64,000 nt of DNA, from NCBI GenBank assembly GCA_003573975.1, contig AP018533.1, forward strand, positions 1,364,001-1,428,000. The letters run 5' to 3'. The first letter of the stretch is position 1; each line of letters opens with the position of its first letter. Under the pieces are notes generated by a model that was not told where the DNA came from, ran no database searches, and was given only the letters and a program-made list of their open reading frames with translations. The DNA is from Clostridiales bacterium CCNA10 (GTDB lineage Bacteria; Bacillota; Clostridia; Oscillospirales; Oscillospiraceae). This document shows, piece by piece, positions 33,202 to 41,008 of the stretch. Made by a program: the position numbers and the translations under genes.

Positions 33202-34665
33202 ATGGCTAAAGAAGTAAGTCCTGGCGTAAAGGCTCTGCGCAAGGTCGTGGACGACGTTCATGCCGACGCCCGCCGTGCCCATGCTGAGGGCAAGCTGGTG
33301 GGCTGGTCCAGCTCCAAGTTCCCCTGCGAGCTGGCCGCCGCCTTTGATCTGGACGTGATGTACCCTGAGAACCAGGCCGCCGGCATCGCCGCCAACCGCG
33401 ACGGCGAGATCATGTGTCAGGCCGCCGAGGACTTGGGCTTTGACAACGACATCTGCGGCTACGCCCGCATCAGCCTGGCCTATGCCGCCGGCAAGCGCGC
33501 TTCCCGCAAGTTCGATCCCGAGACCCTGGAGTATATCATCAACCCCAACAGCGGTAAGCCCCTGAAGGACGAGAACGGCAACGTGGTCATCGACCCTGAG
33601 ACCGGCAAGCCCAAGAAGGATCCCAAGACCCAGGTGCCCTATACCGTGCTGGACGACATCTTCGAGATCGAGGCTCTGCCCGAGACCACCGAGAAGGAGA
33701 TCGCCTATAAGAACTTCCGCCGGGAGGCCATCAAGCCCTACCGTCAGATGCGGATCCCCCAGCCCGACTTCGTGCTGTGCTGCAACAACATCTGCAACTG
33801 CATGACCAAGTGGTATGAGAACATCGCCCGTATGTGCAACATCCCCCTGATCATGATCGACATCCCCTACAACAACACTGTGGAGGTCCACGACACCAAC
33901 GTGGCCTATGTCCGCGCCCAGTTTGACCAGGCCATCAAGGAGCTGGAGAAGCTGACCGGCAAGAAGTTCGACCAGGAGAAGTTCGACCAGGCCTGTGCCA
34001 ACGCCAACCGCACCGCCAGTGCCTGGCTGCGCGTCTGTGACTACCTGCAGTACAAGCCCGCTCCCTACTCCGGCTTCGACCTGTTCAACCACATGGCCGA
34101 CATCGTGACCGCCCGTGCCAAGCCCCAGGCCGCCGAGGCCTTCGAGCTGCTGGAGAAGGACCTGGAGAAGGCCATCAAGGAAGGCACCTCCACCACGCCC
34201 TTCCCCGAGAAGTACCGCGTCATGTTCGAAGGCATCCCCTGCTGGCCCAAGCTGCCCAACCTGTTTAAGCCTCTGAAGGCCAACGGCGTCAACGTCACCG
34301 CCGTGGTGTACGCTCCCGCTTTCGGCTTTGTGTACAACGGACTGGACGAGATGGCCCGTGCCTATTACAAGGCCCCCAACTCCGTGTGTATCGAGCAGGG
34401 CGTGGATTGGCGTGAGGGCATCTGCCGGGACAACAAGGTGGACGGCGTGCTGGTCCACTACAACCGCTCCTGTAAGCCCTGGTCCGGCTATATGGCCGAG
34501 ATGCAACGCCGCTTTACCAAGGATCTGGGTGTGCCCTGCGCCGGTTTCGACGGCGACCAGGCCGATCCCCGGAACTTTAACGAGGCCCAGTATGAGACCC
34601 GTGTCCAGGGTCTGGTCGAGGCCATGGAGGCCAATCAAGCTGCGAAGGAGGGCGCTGAGAAATGA
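33202..34665 (+). CDS. hgdA: (R)-2-hydroxyglutaryl-CoA dehydratase alpha subunit
   Basis: A 487-residue subunit of the dehydratase that makes glutaconyl-CoA through a ketyl radical. Cysteines in FVLCCNNICNCMTKWYEN are candidates for [4Fe-4S] ligation, and YNRSCKPWSGYMAEMQRR and PCAGFDGDQADPRNFN are family motifs. A segment around 105-150 (NSGKPLKDENGNVVIDPETG) looks like an internally repetitive loop. Strong taggagg RBS. Stop and hgdB start overlap (ATGA), so subunits are coupled. Confidence 0.96.
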   Translation: MAKEVSPGVKALRKVVDDVHADARRAHAEGKLVGWSSSKFPCELAAAFDLDVMYPENQAAGIAANRDGEIMCQAAEDLGFDNDICGYARISLAYAAGKRASRKFDPETLEYIINPNSGKPLKDENGNVVIDPETGKPKKDPKTQVPYTVLDDIFEIEALPETTEKEIAYKNFRREAIKPYRQMRIPQPDFVLCCNNICNCMTKWYENIARMCNIPLIMIDIPYNNTVEVHDTNVAYVRAQFDQAIKELEKLTGKKFDQEKFDQACANANRTASAWLRVCDYLQYKPAPYSGFDLFNHMADIVTARAKPQAAEAFELLEKDLEKAIKEGTSTTPFPEKYRVMFEGIPCWPKLPNLFKPLKANGVNVTAVVYAPAFGFVYNGLDEMARAYYKAPNSVCIEQGVDWREGICRDNKVDGVLVHYNRSCKPWSGYMAEMQRRFTKDLGVPCAGFDGDQADPRNFNEAQYETRVQGLVEAMEANQAAKEGAEK

Positions 34666-35798
34666 GCACCGAGGTTTTTCTGAACGAGTTTGCGGAGATT
34701 TCCGAGCATCCTTACCGGATCCTCTCCCAGTACAAGAAGGAAGGTAAGAAGGTCATCGGCGTGCTGCCCTACTACGCTCCCGCGGAGCTGGTGGTTGCCG
34801 CCGGCATGGTGCCCATGGGCATCTGGGGCAGCAACAAGAAGACCATCGCCCATGCCAAGGAGTACTGCGCCACCTTCTACTGCACCATCGCTCAGCTGGC
34901 CCTGGAGATGCTGCTGGACGGCACTCTGGATCAGCTGGACGGCCTCATCACCCCCACCATCTGCGACACCCTGCGCCCCATGAGCCAGAACTTCCGCGTG
35001 GCCATGGAGGGCAAGCTGCCCTGCATCTTCCTGGCCCATCCCCAGCAGCGCAAGCCCGCCTTCGGCCTGCAGTTCACCATGGACCAGTATCAGCACATCA
35101 AGACTGAGCTGGAGAAGATCGCCGGCAAGACCATCACCGATGACGATCTGCGCGCCGCCATCAAGGTGATGAACAAGAACCGCGCCGCCCGCCGCGCCTT
35201 CGTGCAGCTGGCCAACGAGCACTGCGACGTGATCTCCGCTGTGAAGCGCTCCGCCGTGCTGCGCGCCGCCTGGTTCATGGAGCCCGCCGCCTATGCGGAG
35301 AAGCTGGAGGCCCTGAACGCCGAGCTGGCCAAGCTGCCCGCCGCCGACTGGAAGGGCAAGAAGATCGTCACCTCCGGCATCATCTGCGACAACCCCAAGC
35401 TGCTGCAGATCTTTGACGACAACAAGATCGCCATCGCCGCCGACGACGTGGCCCAGGAGAGCCGCGCGTTCCGTGTGGACGCCAGCGAGGAGGGCGATCC
35501 CATGATGGCCCTGGCCCAGCAGTTTGCCGACCAGGATTACGACATCCTCCTCTATGATGAGCACTCTGAGCAGAACCGCCGTGCCGACTTTGTGGTGGAT
35601 AAGATCAAGAAGTCCGGCGCTCAGGGTCTGGTGCTGTTCATGCAGCAGTTCTGCGACCCCGAGGAGATGGAGTATCCCTACCTGAAGAAGGCGCTGGACG
35701 CCGCCGGGATCCCCCACATCAAGCTGGGTGTGGACCAGCAGATGCGGGACTTCGGCCAGGCCAGCACCGCTATCCAGGCGTTTGCGGACGTCCTGTAA
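34662..35798 (+). CDS. hgdB: (R)-2-hydroxyglutaryl-CoA dehydratase beta subunit
   Basis: A 378-residue second subunit of the dehydratase, with the same FldB/HgdD-type fold as HgdA. Motifs include VIGVLPYYAPAELVVAAGMVPMG near the N-terminus, cysteines in TICDTLRP and SGIICDNPKL, and the C-terminal HIKLGVDQQMRDFGQ. It overlaps hgdA by 4 bp. Last gene before an internal promoter. Confidence 0.96.
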   Translation: MSTEVFLNEFAEISEHPYRILSQYKKEGKKVIGVLPYYAPAELVVAAGMVPMGIWGSNKKTIAHAKEYCATFYCTIAQLALEMLLDGTLDQLDGLITPTICDTLRPMSQNFRVAMEGKLPCIFLAHPQQRKPAFGLQFTMDQYQHIKTELEKIAGKTITDDDLRAAIKVMNKNRAARRAFVQLANEHCDVISAVKRSAVLRAAWFMEPAAYAEKLEALNAELAKLPAADWKGKKIVTSGIICDNPKLLQIFDDNKIAIAADDVAQESRAFRVDASEEGDPMMALAQQFADQDYDILLYDEHSEQNRRADFVVDKIKKSGAQGLVLFMQQFCDPEEMEYPYLKKALDAAGIPHIKLGVDQQMRDFGQASTAIQAFADVL

Positions 35799-35835
35799 GA
35801 GGTAGGCCGGCGGGATAAAAAATCTGCGGAGATTC

Positions 35836-35865
35836 TTGACAGTTATCCTGCAAAAATGATACAAT
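35836..35865 (+). promoter_or_regulatory. Internal promoter ahead of gcdC
   Basis: TTGACA, 18-bp spacer, TACAAT. It would give the membrane-complex genes (gcdC, the OadG fusion, gcdB) their own transcript with a leader of about 115 nt. Confidence 0.75.
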
Positions 35866-35879
35866 GAACCCAATTTCGG

Positions 35880-35911
35880 TTCCCCACCTGAGCAAAATGA
35901 CAGGTGGGGAA
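35880..35911 (+). other. Stem-loop in the gcdC leader
   Basis: An 11-bp stem (TTCCCCACCTG / CAGGTGGGGAA-like) with a 10-nt loop, near the expected 5' end of the transcript from the internal promoter. It may protect the message from 5' decay. Confidence 0.55.
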
Positions 35912-35986
35912 TCGTGGCAAACGTCCGGTGGCCGACCAGGTCAGAAGGACACAAAGCCATATTTTTCAGAAAAGGGGAAAACAACT

Positions 35987-36406
35987 ATGAACTACAATGT
36001 GACCGTCAACGGTAAGGTGTACAGCGTGACCGTGGAGAAGACCGGTGCCGCTGCTCCCGCTGCTGTTGCTGCCCCCGTAGCTGCCGCGCCTGTGGCTGCT
36101 CCCGCCCCCGCCGCCGCCCCCGCTCCTACTGCGGCTCCCGCTCCCGCTGCGGCTCCCGCCCCTGCTGCTGCTCCTGCCGCTGTGGCCGCTGGTGAGACCG
36201 CGGTGAACAGCCCCATGCCCGGTAACATCTTCAAGGTGGAGTGCTCTGTGGGTCAGAGCGTGAAGGCCGGCGATGTGCTGATCGTGCTGGAGGCCATGAA
36301 GATGGAGATCGAGGTCTCCGCTCCTGTGGACGGCACCGTCAAGTCTGTGGCCGTCAATGTGGGCGGCACTGTGAATACGGACGATCTGCTGGTCACCCTG
36401 GGCTGA
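35987..36406 (+). CDS. gcdC: Glutaconyl-CoA decarboxylase biotin carrier subunit
   Basis: A 139-residue biotin carrier: a short N-terminal beta segment (MNYNVTVNGKVYSVTVEK), a flexible Ala/Pro linker (about 20-68), and a biotinyl domain with the modified Lys at about 105 in EAMKMEIE. It shuttles carboxyl-biotin between GcdA and membrane GcdB. The 3' 215 bp are nearly identical to the end of the next gene, so the organism has two biotin carriers, as reported for Clostridium symbiosum. Confidence 0.95.
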   Translation: MNYNVTVNGKVYSVTVEKTGAAAPAAVAAPVAAAPVAAPAPAAAPAPTAAPAPAAAPAPAAAPAAVAAGETAVNSPMPGNIFKVECSVGQSVKAGDVLIVLEAMKMEIEVSAPVDGTVKSVAVNVGGTVNTDDLLVTLG

Positions 36407-36423
36407 TAGGGGGGACATGATCC

Positions 36424-37104
36424 ATGCCAAGTGTTGAGAAAGCGATTATTAATCCCTTTGAGCCGTTGAGCGTCGGCGAGGCTCTGCTGGTGGCCGCCTC
36501 CGGCCTGCTGGTGGTCTTTGTGATGCTGGCCATGCTGATGGCGGTTATTTGGGTCATTTCCAAGATCGTAGCCGCCCTTGAGGGGAAGAAGCCCGCCGCG
36601 GCTCCCGCCGCCAAGAAGGCTGCCGCCCCCGCTCCGGCTGCCGCCCCGGCGGCCCCCGCAGTGGATGAGGGAGAGCTGGTGGCCGTGATGATGGCCGCCA
36701 TCGCTGAGGACTCCGGGATGTCCCCCAACTCCTTCCGCATTACCAGTGTGAGCGCGGCTCCTGCCGCCGCCCCTGCCGCGGCTCCCGCTGCCGCTCCGGC
36801 TCCTGCCGCCGCGCCTGCGGCTCCCGCTCCTGCCCCCGCTGCGGCTCCCGCTCCTGCCCCCGCTGCGGCTCCCGCCGCTGTGGCCGCCGGTGAGACCGCG
36901 GTGAACAGCCCCATGCCCGGCAACATCTTCAAGGTGGAGTGCAAGCCCGGCCAGGCTGTGAAGGCCGGCGACGTGCTGATCGTGCTGGAGGCCATGAAGA
37001 TGGAGATCGAGGTCTCCGCTCCTGTGGATGGCACTGTCAAGTCTGTGGCCGTCAATGTGGGCGCCACTGTGAACACCGACGACCTGCTGGTCACCATCGG
37101 TTGA
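36424..37104 (+). CDS. OadG/GcdD-type membrane anchor fused to a second biotin carrier domain
   Basis: A 226-residue fusion. Residues 1-60 form one membrane helix (SGLLVVFVMLAMLMAVIWVI) and charged tail as in OadG/GcdD subunits. An acidic ELVAVMMAAIAEDSGM motif (about 80-95) follows, then an Ala/Pro linker of about 50 residues, and a biotinyl domain with Lys192 in EAMKMEIE. In A. fermentans the delta anchor and gamma biotin carrier are separate proteins. The domain is nearly identical to that of the gene just upstream. It would tether a biotin arm to the membrane. Confidence 0.9.
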   Translation: MPSVEKAIINPFEPLSVGEALLVAASGLLVVFVMLAMLMAVIWVISKIVAALEGKKPAAAPAAKKAAAPAPAAAPAAPAVDEGELVAVMMAAIAEDSGMSPNSFRITSVSAAPAAAPAAAPAAAPAPAAAPAAPAPAPAAAPAPAPAAAPAAVAAGETAVNSPMPGNIFKVECKPGQAVKAGDVLIVLEAMKMEIEVSAPVDGTVKSVAVNVGATVNTDDLLVTIG

Positions 37105-37119
37105 AAGGAGGGGTAAAGT

Positions 37120-38301
37120 ATGGATTTCTTAGTTGAAGTTGTTACCAAAATCGCACAGGGTTCCGGCTTTGCCGCTCTGGACATCAAGACCGTTATCATG
37201 TTGGGCGTTGCCTGCGTCCTGCTGTATATGGGCATCGGCAAGGGCTTTGAGCCTCTGCTGCTGGTCCCCATCGCCTTCGGTATGCTGCTGGCCAATCTGC
37301 CTGTCACCGGCCTGTTTGCCGAGCCTGTCTATGACCCGGTAACGCACAGCGGTACGGTGGGCTTTATGTGGGTGCTCTATCAGGGCGTCCAGTATGCCAT
37401 CTATCCGTCGATCATCTTTATGGGAATTGGCGCTATGACCGACTTCGGTCCTCTGCTGGCCAACCCCATGTCCCTGATGCTGGGCGCTGCCGCTCAGCTG
37501 GGCATCTTCGCCGCGTTCCTGATGGCCCTGGTCCTGGGCCCCATCACCGGCGGCGTGATCAGCTTTACTCCCGCTGACGCCGCTGCCATCGGCGTCATCG
37601 GCGGCGCGGATGGCCCCACCGCCATTCTGACGGCCTCCAAGCTGTCTGTGGAGCTGCTGCCGGCCATTGCCATTGCGGCTTACTCCTACATGGCTCTGAT
37701 CCCCCTGATCCAGCCTCCTCTGATGCGCCTGATGACTACCAAGAAGATGCGTCAGGTCAAGATGAGCCAGCTGCGTGTGGTCTCCAAGACCGAGAAGATC
37801 ATCTTCCCCATCGCTGTGACCATCTTCGTGGTGCTGCTGATCCCCGATACCGCTCCTCTGATCGGTATGCTCATGCTGGGCAACCTGTTCCGTGAGTGTG
37901 GTGTCACCGAGCGTCTGTCCGATACCGCCCAGAACGCTCTGATCAACATCGTCACCATCCCCCTGGGCCTGTCCGTGGGCTTCAAGGCCACTGCGGATCA
38001 GTTCCTGACTCCCCAGACTCTGGGTATCGTGGCGCTGGGCCTGACCGCCTTCCTGCTGTCCACCGCCGGCGGCCTGCTGCTGGGCGACCTGATGTACGTC
38101 CTCACCGGCGGCAAGGTCAACCCCCTGATTGGCTCTGCCGGTGTGTCCGCTGTGCCCATGGCTGCCCGTGTCTCCCAGGTCGAGGGCCAGAAGGAGAATC
38201 CCTCCAACTTCCTGCTCATGCACGCCATGGGCCCCAACGTGGCCGGCGTGATCGGTTCCGCCTGCGCGGCCGGTTTCATGATCAAGGTGTTCGGTGGCTG
38301 A
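37120..38301 (+). CDS. gcdB: Glutaconyl-CoA decarboxylase beta subunit (Na+-translocating carboxybiotin decarboxylase)
   Basis: A 393-residue polytopic membrane protein that decarboxylates carboxybiotin and exports Na+. The conserved re-entrant motif with the key Asp is GVIGGADGPTAI (Asp about 164), and the second conserved segment is NPLIGSAGVSAVPMAAR. The first helix region is ALDIKTVIMLGVACVLLY. RBS gaaaggaggg. Sodium pumping here is the energy-conserving step of the pathway. Confidence 0.96.
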   Translation: MDFLVEVVTKIAQGSGFAALDIKTVIMLGVACVLLYMGIGKGFEPLLLVPIAFGMLLANLPVTGLFAEPVYDPVTHSGTVGFMWVLYQGVQYAIYPSIIFMGIGAMTDFGPLLANPMSLMLGAAAQLGIFAAFLMALVLGPITGGVISFTPADAAAIGVIGGADGPTAILTASKLSVELLPAIAIAAYSYMALIPLIQPPLMRLMTTKKMRQVKMSQLRVVSKTEKIIFPIAVTIFVVLLIPDTAPLIGMLMLGNLFRECGVTERLSDTAQNALINIVTIPLGLSVGFKATADQFLTPQTLGIVALGLTAFLLSTAGGLLLGDLMYVLTGGKVNPLIGSAGVSAVPMAARVSQVEGQKENPSNFLLMHAMGPNVAGVIGSACAAGFMIKVFGG

Positions 38302-38321
38302 TCCTGTTTCCCAAACAAAAA

Positions 38322-38357
38322 TATCGGACAGAGCGTGCGCTCTGTCCGATACTTTTT
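38322..38357 (+). terminator. Intrinsic terminator after gcdB
   Basis: A 14-bp perfect stem (TATCGGACAGAGCG / CGCTCTGTCCGATA) followed by CTTTTT. Confidence 0.9.
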
Positions 38358-38365
38358 AGAGTCAT

Positions 38366-38398
38366 CAAAAAGGCCGGTCTACATGACCGGCCTTTTTT
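38366..38398. terminator. Bidirectional terminator between gcdB and glsA
   Basis: AAAAAGGCCGGTC tacat GACCGGCCTTTTT: A-run on one side and T-run on the other, so it works for glsA on the minus strand and as a second terminator for gcdB. Confidence 0.88.
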
Positions 38399-38405
38399 GC
38401 ACAAA

Positions 38406-39323
38406 TCAGAAAATGCTCAGATACATTCTTCTGGACAGGCGCTCCAGGACCTGGATGCCGGCCACGCTGTTGCCCTTTTCATCCAGGGCCGGAGCAAAGA
38501 TGCCCACGCCCATCCGGGTTGGGACGACCCCCATGATACCGCCGCCTACGCCGCTTTTGGCCGGGATGCCCACCCGGATGGCGAAGTCTCCGGAGCCGTC
38601 ATACATCCCACAGGTCATCATGATGGCGTTGACATAGCGGGCGTATTCCGGCGGGAAGAGCTGTTCGTCCGACTGAAGGGCCTTGCCGTGGTTGGCCAGG
38701 ACAAAGGCGATATTGGCCAGATCCTTGCTGTTGACCCGGATCGAACAGGCCTTGAAGTAGCAGTCCAGCACCTCCTCCACACCGTCCTCCAGCATCCCAT
38801 AGGATTTGAGCAGGAAGGCCAGAGCGCGGTTCTTGCTACCGGTGCGCTTTTCGGAGAGGTAAACTGCCTCATCCAGGTCGATCTCCGGGTTGCCAGCCAG
38901 CTGCCGGGTGAAATTGAGCAGCCGCTGGAAGCGCTCCTCATAGCTGGAGCCGTGGATCAGGGTGCAGATGGCGATGGCGCCCATATTGACCATCGGGTTC
39001 AGATGGGCGCTGAGCAGGGGAGAGTCGGTCACATTGATGGCGTCAAAGGGCTTTCCGGTGGCCTCCACGCCCACTTTGGCGCGGACTACCTCCTCGCCGT
39101 TGTCCAACAGGGCGAGAAGCAGGAGGATCGGTTTGACAACGCTTTGGATGGTAAAGTGCTTGCGATAGGAGCCGGCCTGGTAGTGCCGTCCATCGCTGCG
39201 CAGGACGTAGATCCCCAGGTCGCTGGGGTCGCCCTTGGCCAGCTCCGGGATGTAGGTGGCGACTTTTCCATGAGCTGTGTAGGGCTGGCATTCTCTGAGC
39301 AGGGCATCCAACAGTTCTTCCAT
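38406..39323 (-). CDS. glsA: Glutaminase
   Basis: A 305-residue serine-dependent beta-lactamase-like glutaminase, turning glutamine into glutamate and ammonia. The catalytic Ser-x-x-Lys is SVVK in FTIQSVVKPILLLLAL, and MVNMGAIA, the Tyr/Ser-bearing MTCGMYDGSGDFA and PAKSGVGGGIMG are the usual motifs. RBS gaaaggaatgg. Placed tail-to-tail with the gcd genes, it probably feeds glutamate to the hydroxyglutarate pathway. Confidence 0.96.
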   Translation of the reverse strand: MEELLDALLRECQPYTAHGKVATYIPELAKGDPSDLGIYVLRSDGRHYQAGSYRKHFTIQSVVKPILLLLALLDNGEEVVRAKVGVEATGKPFDAINVTDSPLLSAHLNPMVNMGAIAICTLIHGSSYEERFQRLLNFTRQLAGNPEIDLDEAVYLSEKRTGSKNRALAFLLKSYGMLEDGVEEVLDCYFKACSIRVNSKDLANIAFVLANHGKALQSDEQLFPPEYARYVNAIMMTCGMYDGSGDFAIRVGIPAKSGVGGGIMGVVPTRMGVGIFAPALDEKGNSVAGIQVLERLSRRMYLSIF

Positions 39324-39440
39324 GTTATTCCATTCCTTTCGGCGTGGGATGCGGACCTTCGCCGCATCCGCAGGCGAATCTCATCACTCTTATTATATGC
39401 GATGTCGGGGTGCTTGTCCATCATGCCTGTAAAATTGAAA

Positions 39441-39474
39441 CGTCCGCCGGTCCCGAACAGGGGAGCGGCGGACG
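39441..39474 (-). terminator. Terminator after the Nramp-like gene
   Basis: On the minus strand, CGTCCGCCG and CGGCGGACG pair around a 16-nt loop and are followed by TTTCAATTTTA. Confidence 0.7.
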
Positions 39475-39494
39475 CTTGAAGCCATTCCCTTGGA

Positions 39495-40715
39495 TCAGAA
39501 GAGGGAAGTCAGGCTGTTGATGCCGATAACCAGAGAGATCAGGAACACCGCGGCGCCCAGCACATTCTGGATCATGCTGTTCTTGTACTGGCCCATAACG
39601 CGGCTGCGGCTGGTCACATAGACCAGGGTAAACACGATAATGGGGAGGAAGATGCCGTTGACGGCCTGGGCGGTCATGATGATCCAAATGGGGTTGAAGC
39701 CGGTGGCGGCCACGATGATGCCGGCCACGACCACGGCAATGTTCGTCCAGAAGAAGCGCTTATCCTTTTTGTTCATCTCCCAGCCAAACAGACCGGCCAG
39801 AACATAGGACACGCCCAGGGGGGTGATGACCGCGGAGGAGATCCCGGCGGCAATCAGGCCCATAGCCAGGAAGGGGACGGAGAAGCTGCCCAGAGTGGGC
39901 TCCAGCTGGACGGCCATGTCAATGGCAGAGTTGACCTCCATACCGCGCATCACAGTACCGGCGGTGATCATCACAGAGCCGGTGATCAGGCCGCCGATGA
40001 TCATGGAAACGGTGGTGTCGAACCGGGCCAGGGGGAGCTGCTTGGGGTCGTGCCAGGTCTTGCGGGAGGAGGTGGCGTGGATGAACATATTATAGGGGAC
40101 GACGGTGGTGCCGATGAGGGAGACGCAGGTCATAATGGAGCCCTCGGGAACAGAGGGAAGCGCGCCGGAAAATACCGTGCCCAGGTCAGGCTTGACCACG
40201 ATCATAGTCACCACAAAAACGATGGCCATCACGGAGACACAGACGGACAGCAGCTTTTCCAGGGATTTGACCGCGTCGCCAATGTTGATGATTACCAGGA
40301 TACAGCAGCCCCAGATGGGTGCAATGATGTTGGAGGGGATCCCGGTGATGGCGGAGAGACCGATGGCGGTGCCGGTGAGGTCGCCGCCCATGTATGCAAA
40401 TCCGCCCAGCGTGATCGCGGCCGCAACCAGAGCCACCATGAGCCATTTCAGGGGGGGACGGTCGGACAGGTCCTTGACCAGCTCCTCAGCCAGTCCGTTC
40501 TGGGTTACGATACCCAGCCGGGCGGCCATCTCCTGCATGACGATGACGGCGATGACAGAGAATACCACTGTCCACAGCAGCGCGTAGCCATAGCCCGCAC
40601 CGGCTTTTGTGGCGCTGGTGACAGTACCTGGACCAATGAAGGAGCCGACGACCAGAATACCGGGGCCCATTGCCTTCAGCTTGTCCTTCAGTGTGTACCG
40701 GTCTTTGATTTCCAT
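39495..40715 (-). CDS. Nramp-fold transporter lacking the canonical metal-binding motifs
   Basis: A 406-residue membrane protein of the Nramp (SLC11) family with about eleven helices. In ordinary Mn/Fe transporters helix 1 has DPGN and helix 6 has MPH. Here the equivalent segments are GPGT (28-31, in FIGPGTVTSA) and VPYN (206-209), so the Asp, Asn, Met and His are all replaced. Substrate is therefore unlikely to be a typical transition metal; Mg2+ or an organic cation are open options. Start ATG after aaggtgggg. Its promoter has an operator shared with the ureohydrolase gene across the IclR gene. Confidence 0.88.
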   Translation of the reverse strand: MEIKDRYTLKDKLKAMGPGILVVGSFIGPGTVTSATKAGAGYGYALLWTVVFSVIAVIVMQEMAARLGIVTQNGLAEELVKDLSDRPPLKWLMVALVAAAITLGGFAYMGGDLTGTAIGLSAITGIPSNIIAPIWGCCILVIINIGDAVKSLEKLLSVCVSVMAIVFVVTMIVVKPDLGTVFSGALPSVPEGSIMTCVSLIGTTVVPYNMFIHATSSRKTWHDPKQLPLARFDTTVSMIIGGLITGSVMITAGTVMRGMEVNSAIDMAVQLEPTLGSFSVPFLAMGLIAAGISSAVITPLGVSYVLAGLFGWEMNKKDKRFFWTNIAVVVAGIIVAATGFNPIWIIMTAQAVNGIFLPIIVFTLVYVTSRSRVMGQYKNSMIQNVLGAAVFLISLVIGINSLTSLF

Positions 40716-40790
40716 AGAGATCCCCACCTTAATTTTTGATTGACCGGGCGGCCCCGGTCCTGCTCTGTTCACGCTTCTTTCCACTCACAC

Positions 40791-40813
40791 TTGAAACGAT
40801 AATATCGTTTCAA
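40791..40813. promoter_or_regulatory. Operator palindrome, Nramp-like gene
   Basis: A perfect 11+1+11 palindrome, TTGAAACGATA a TATCGTTTCAA. It lies just downstream of the minus-strand -10, where a bound protein would block transcription. Its core AACGATA-N-TATCGTT recurs at 42893-42907. Confidence 0.8.
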
Positions 40814-40826
40814 AAACTATATTATC

Positions 40827-40855
40827 ATTATAATGGGAGGGGGGCAGATTGTCAA
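40827..40855 (-). promoter_or_regulatory. Promoter of the Nramp-like gene
   Basis: On the minus strand: TTGACA, 17-bp spacer, TATAAT, a consensus sigma-A promoter, with the operator at roughly +7 to +30. Confidence 0.85.
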
Positions 40856-40913
40856 GAAAAAAAGAGAGAGGAAGAAGAAAAATGTGAATCTTAACAAGAG
40901 ATTGGAAAAACTA

Positions 40914-40942
40914 TTGCCGTGAGCAAGAAATTATTGTAAAAT
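40914..40942 (+). promoter_or_regulatory. Promoter of the iclR-type gene
   Basis: TTGCCG, 17-bp spacer, TAAAAT, about 65 bp upstream of the start codon. It has no copy of the palindrome, so the regulator may be made constitutively. Confidence 0.6.
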
Positions 40943-41008
40943 ACACAAAAAAGGACCTGTACCTGGTGGTTTACCAATGGGTCTAACCGAGATTGCGAGG
41001 GATCCGAA

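Noticed and set aside
39495-40715. Naming the gene mntH
   Set aside because: The fold fits, but the residues that define Mn/Fe transport in MntH are absent.
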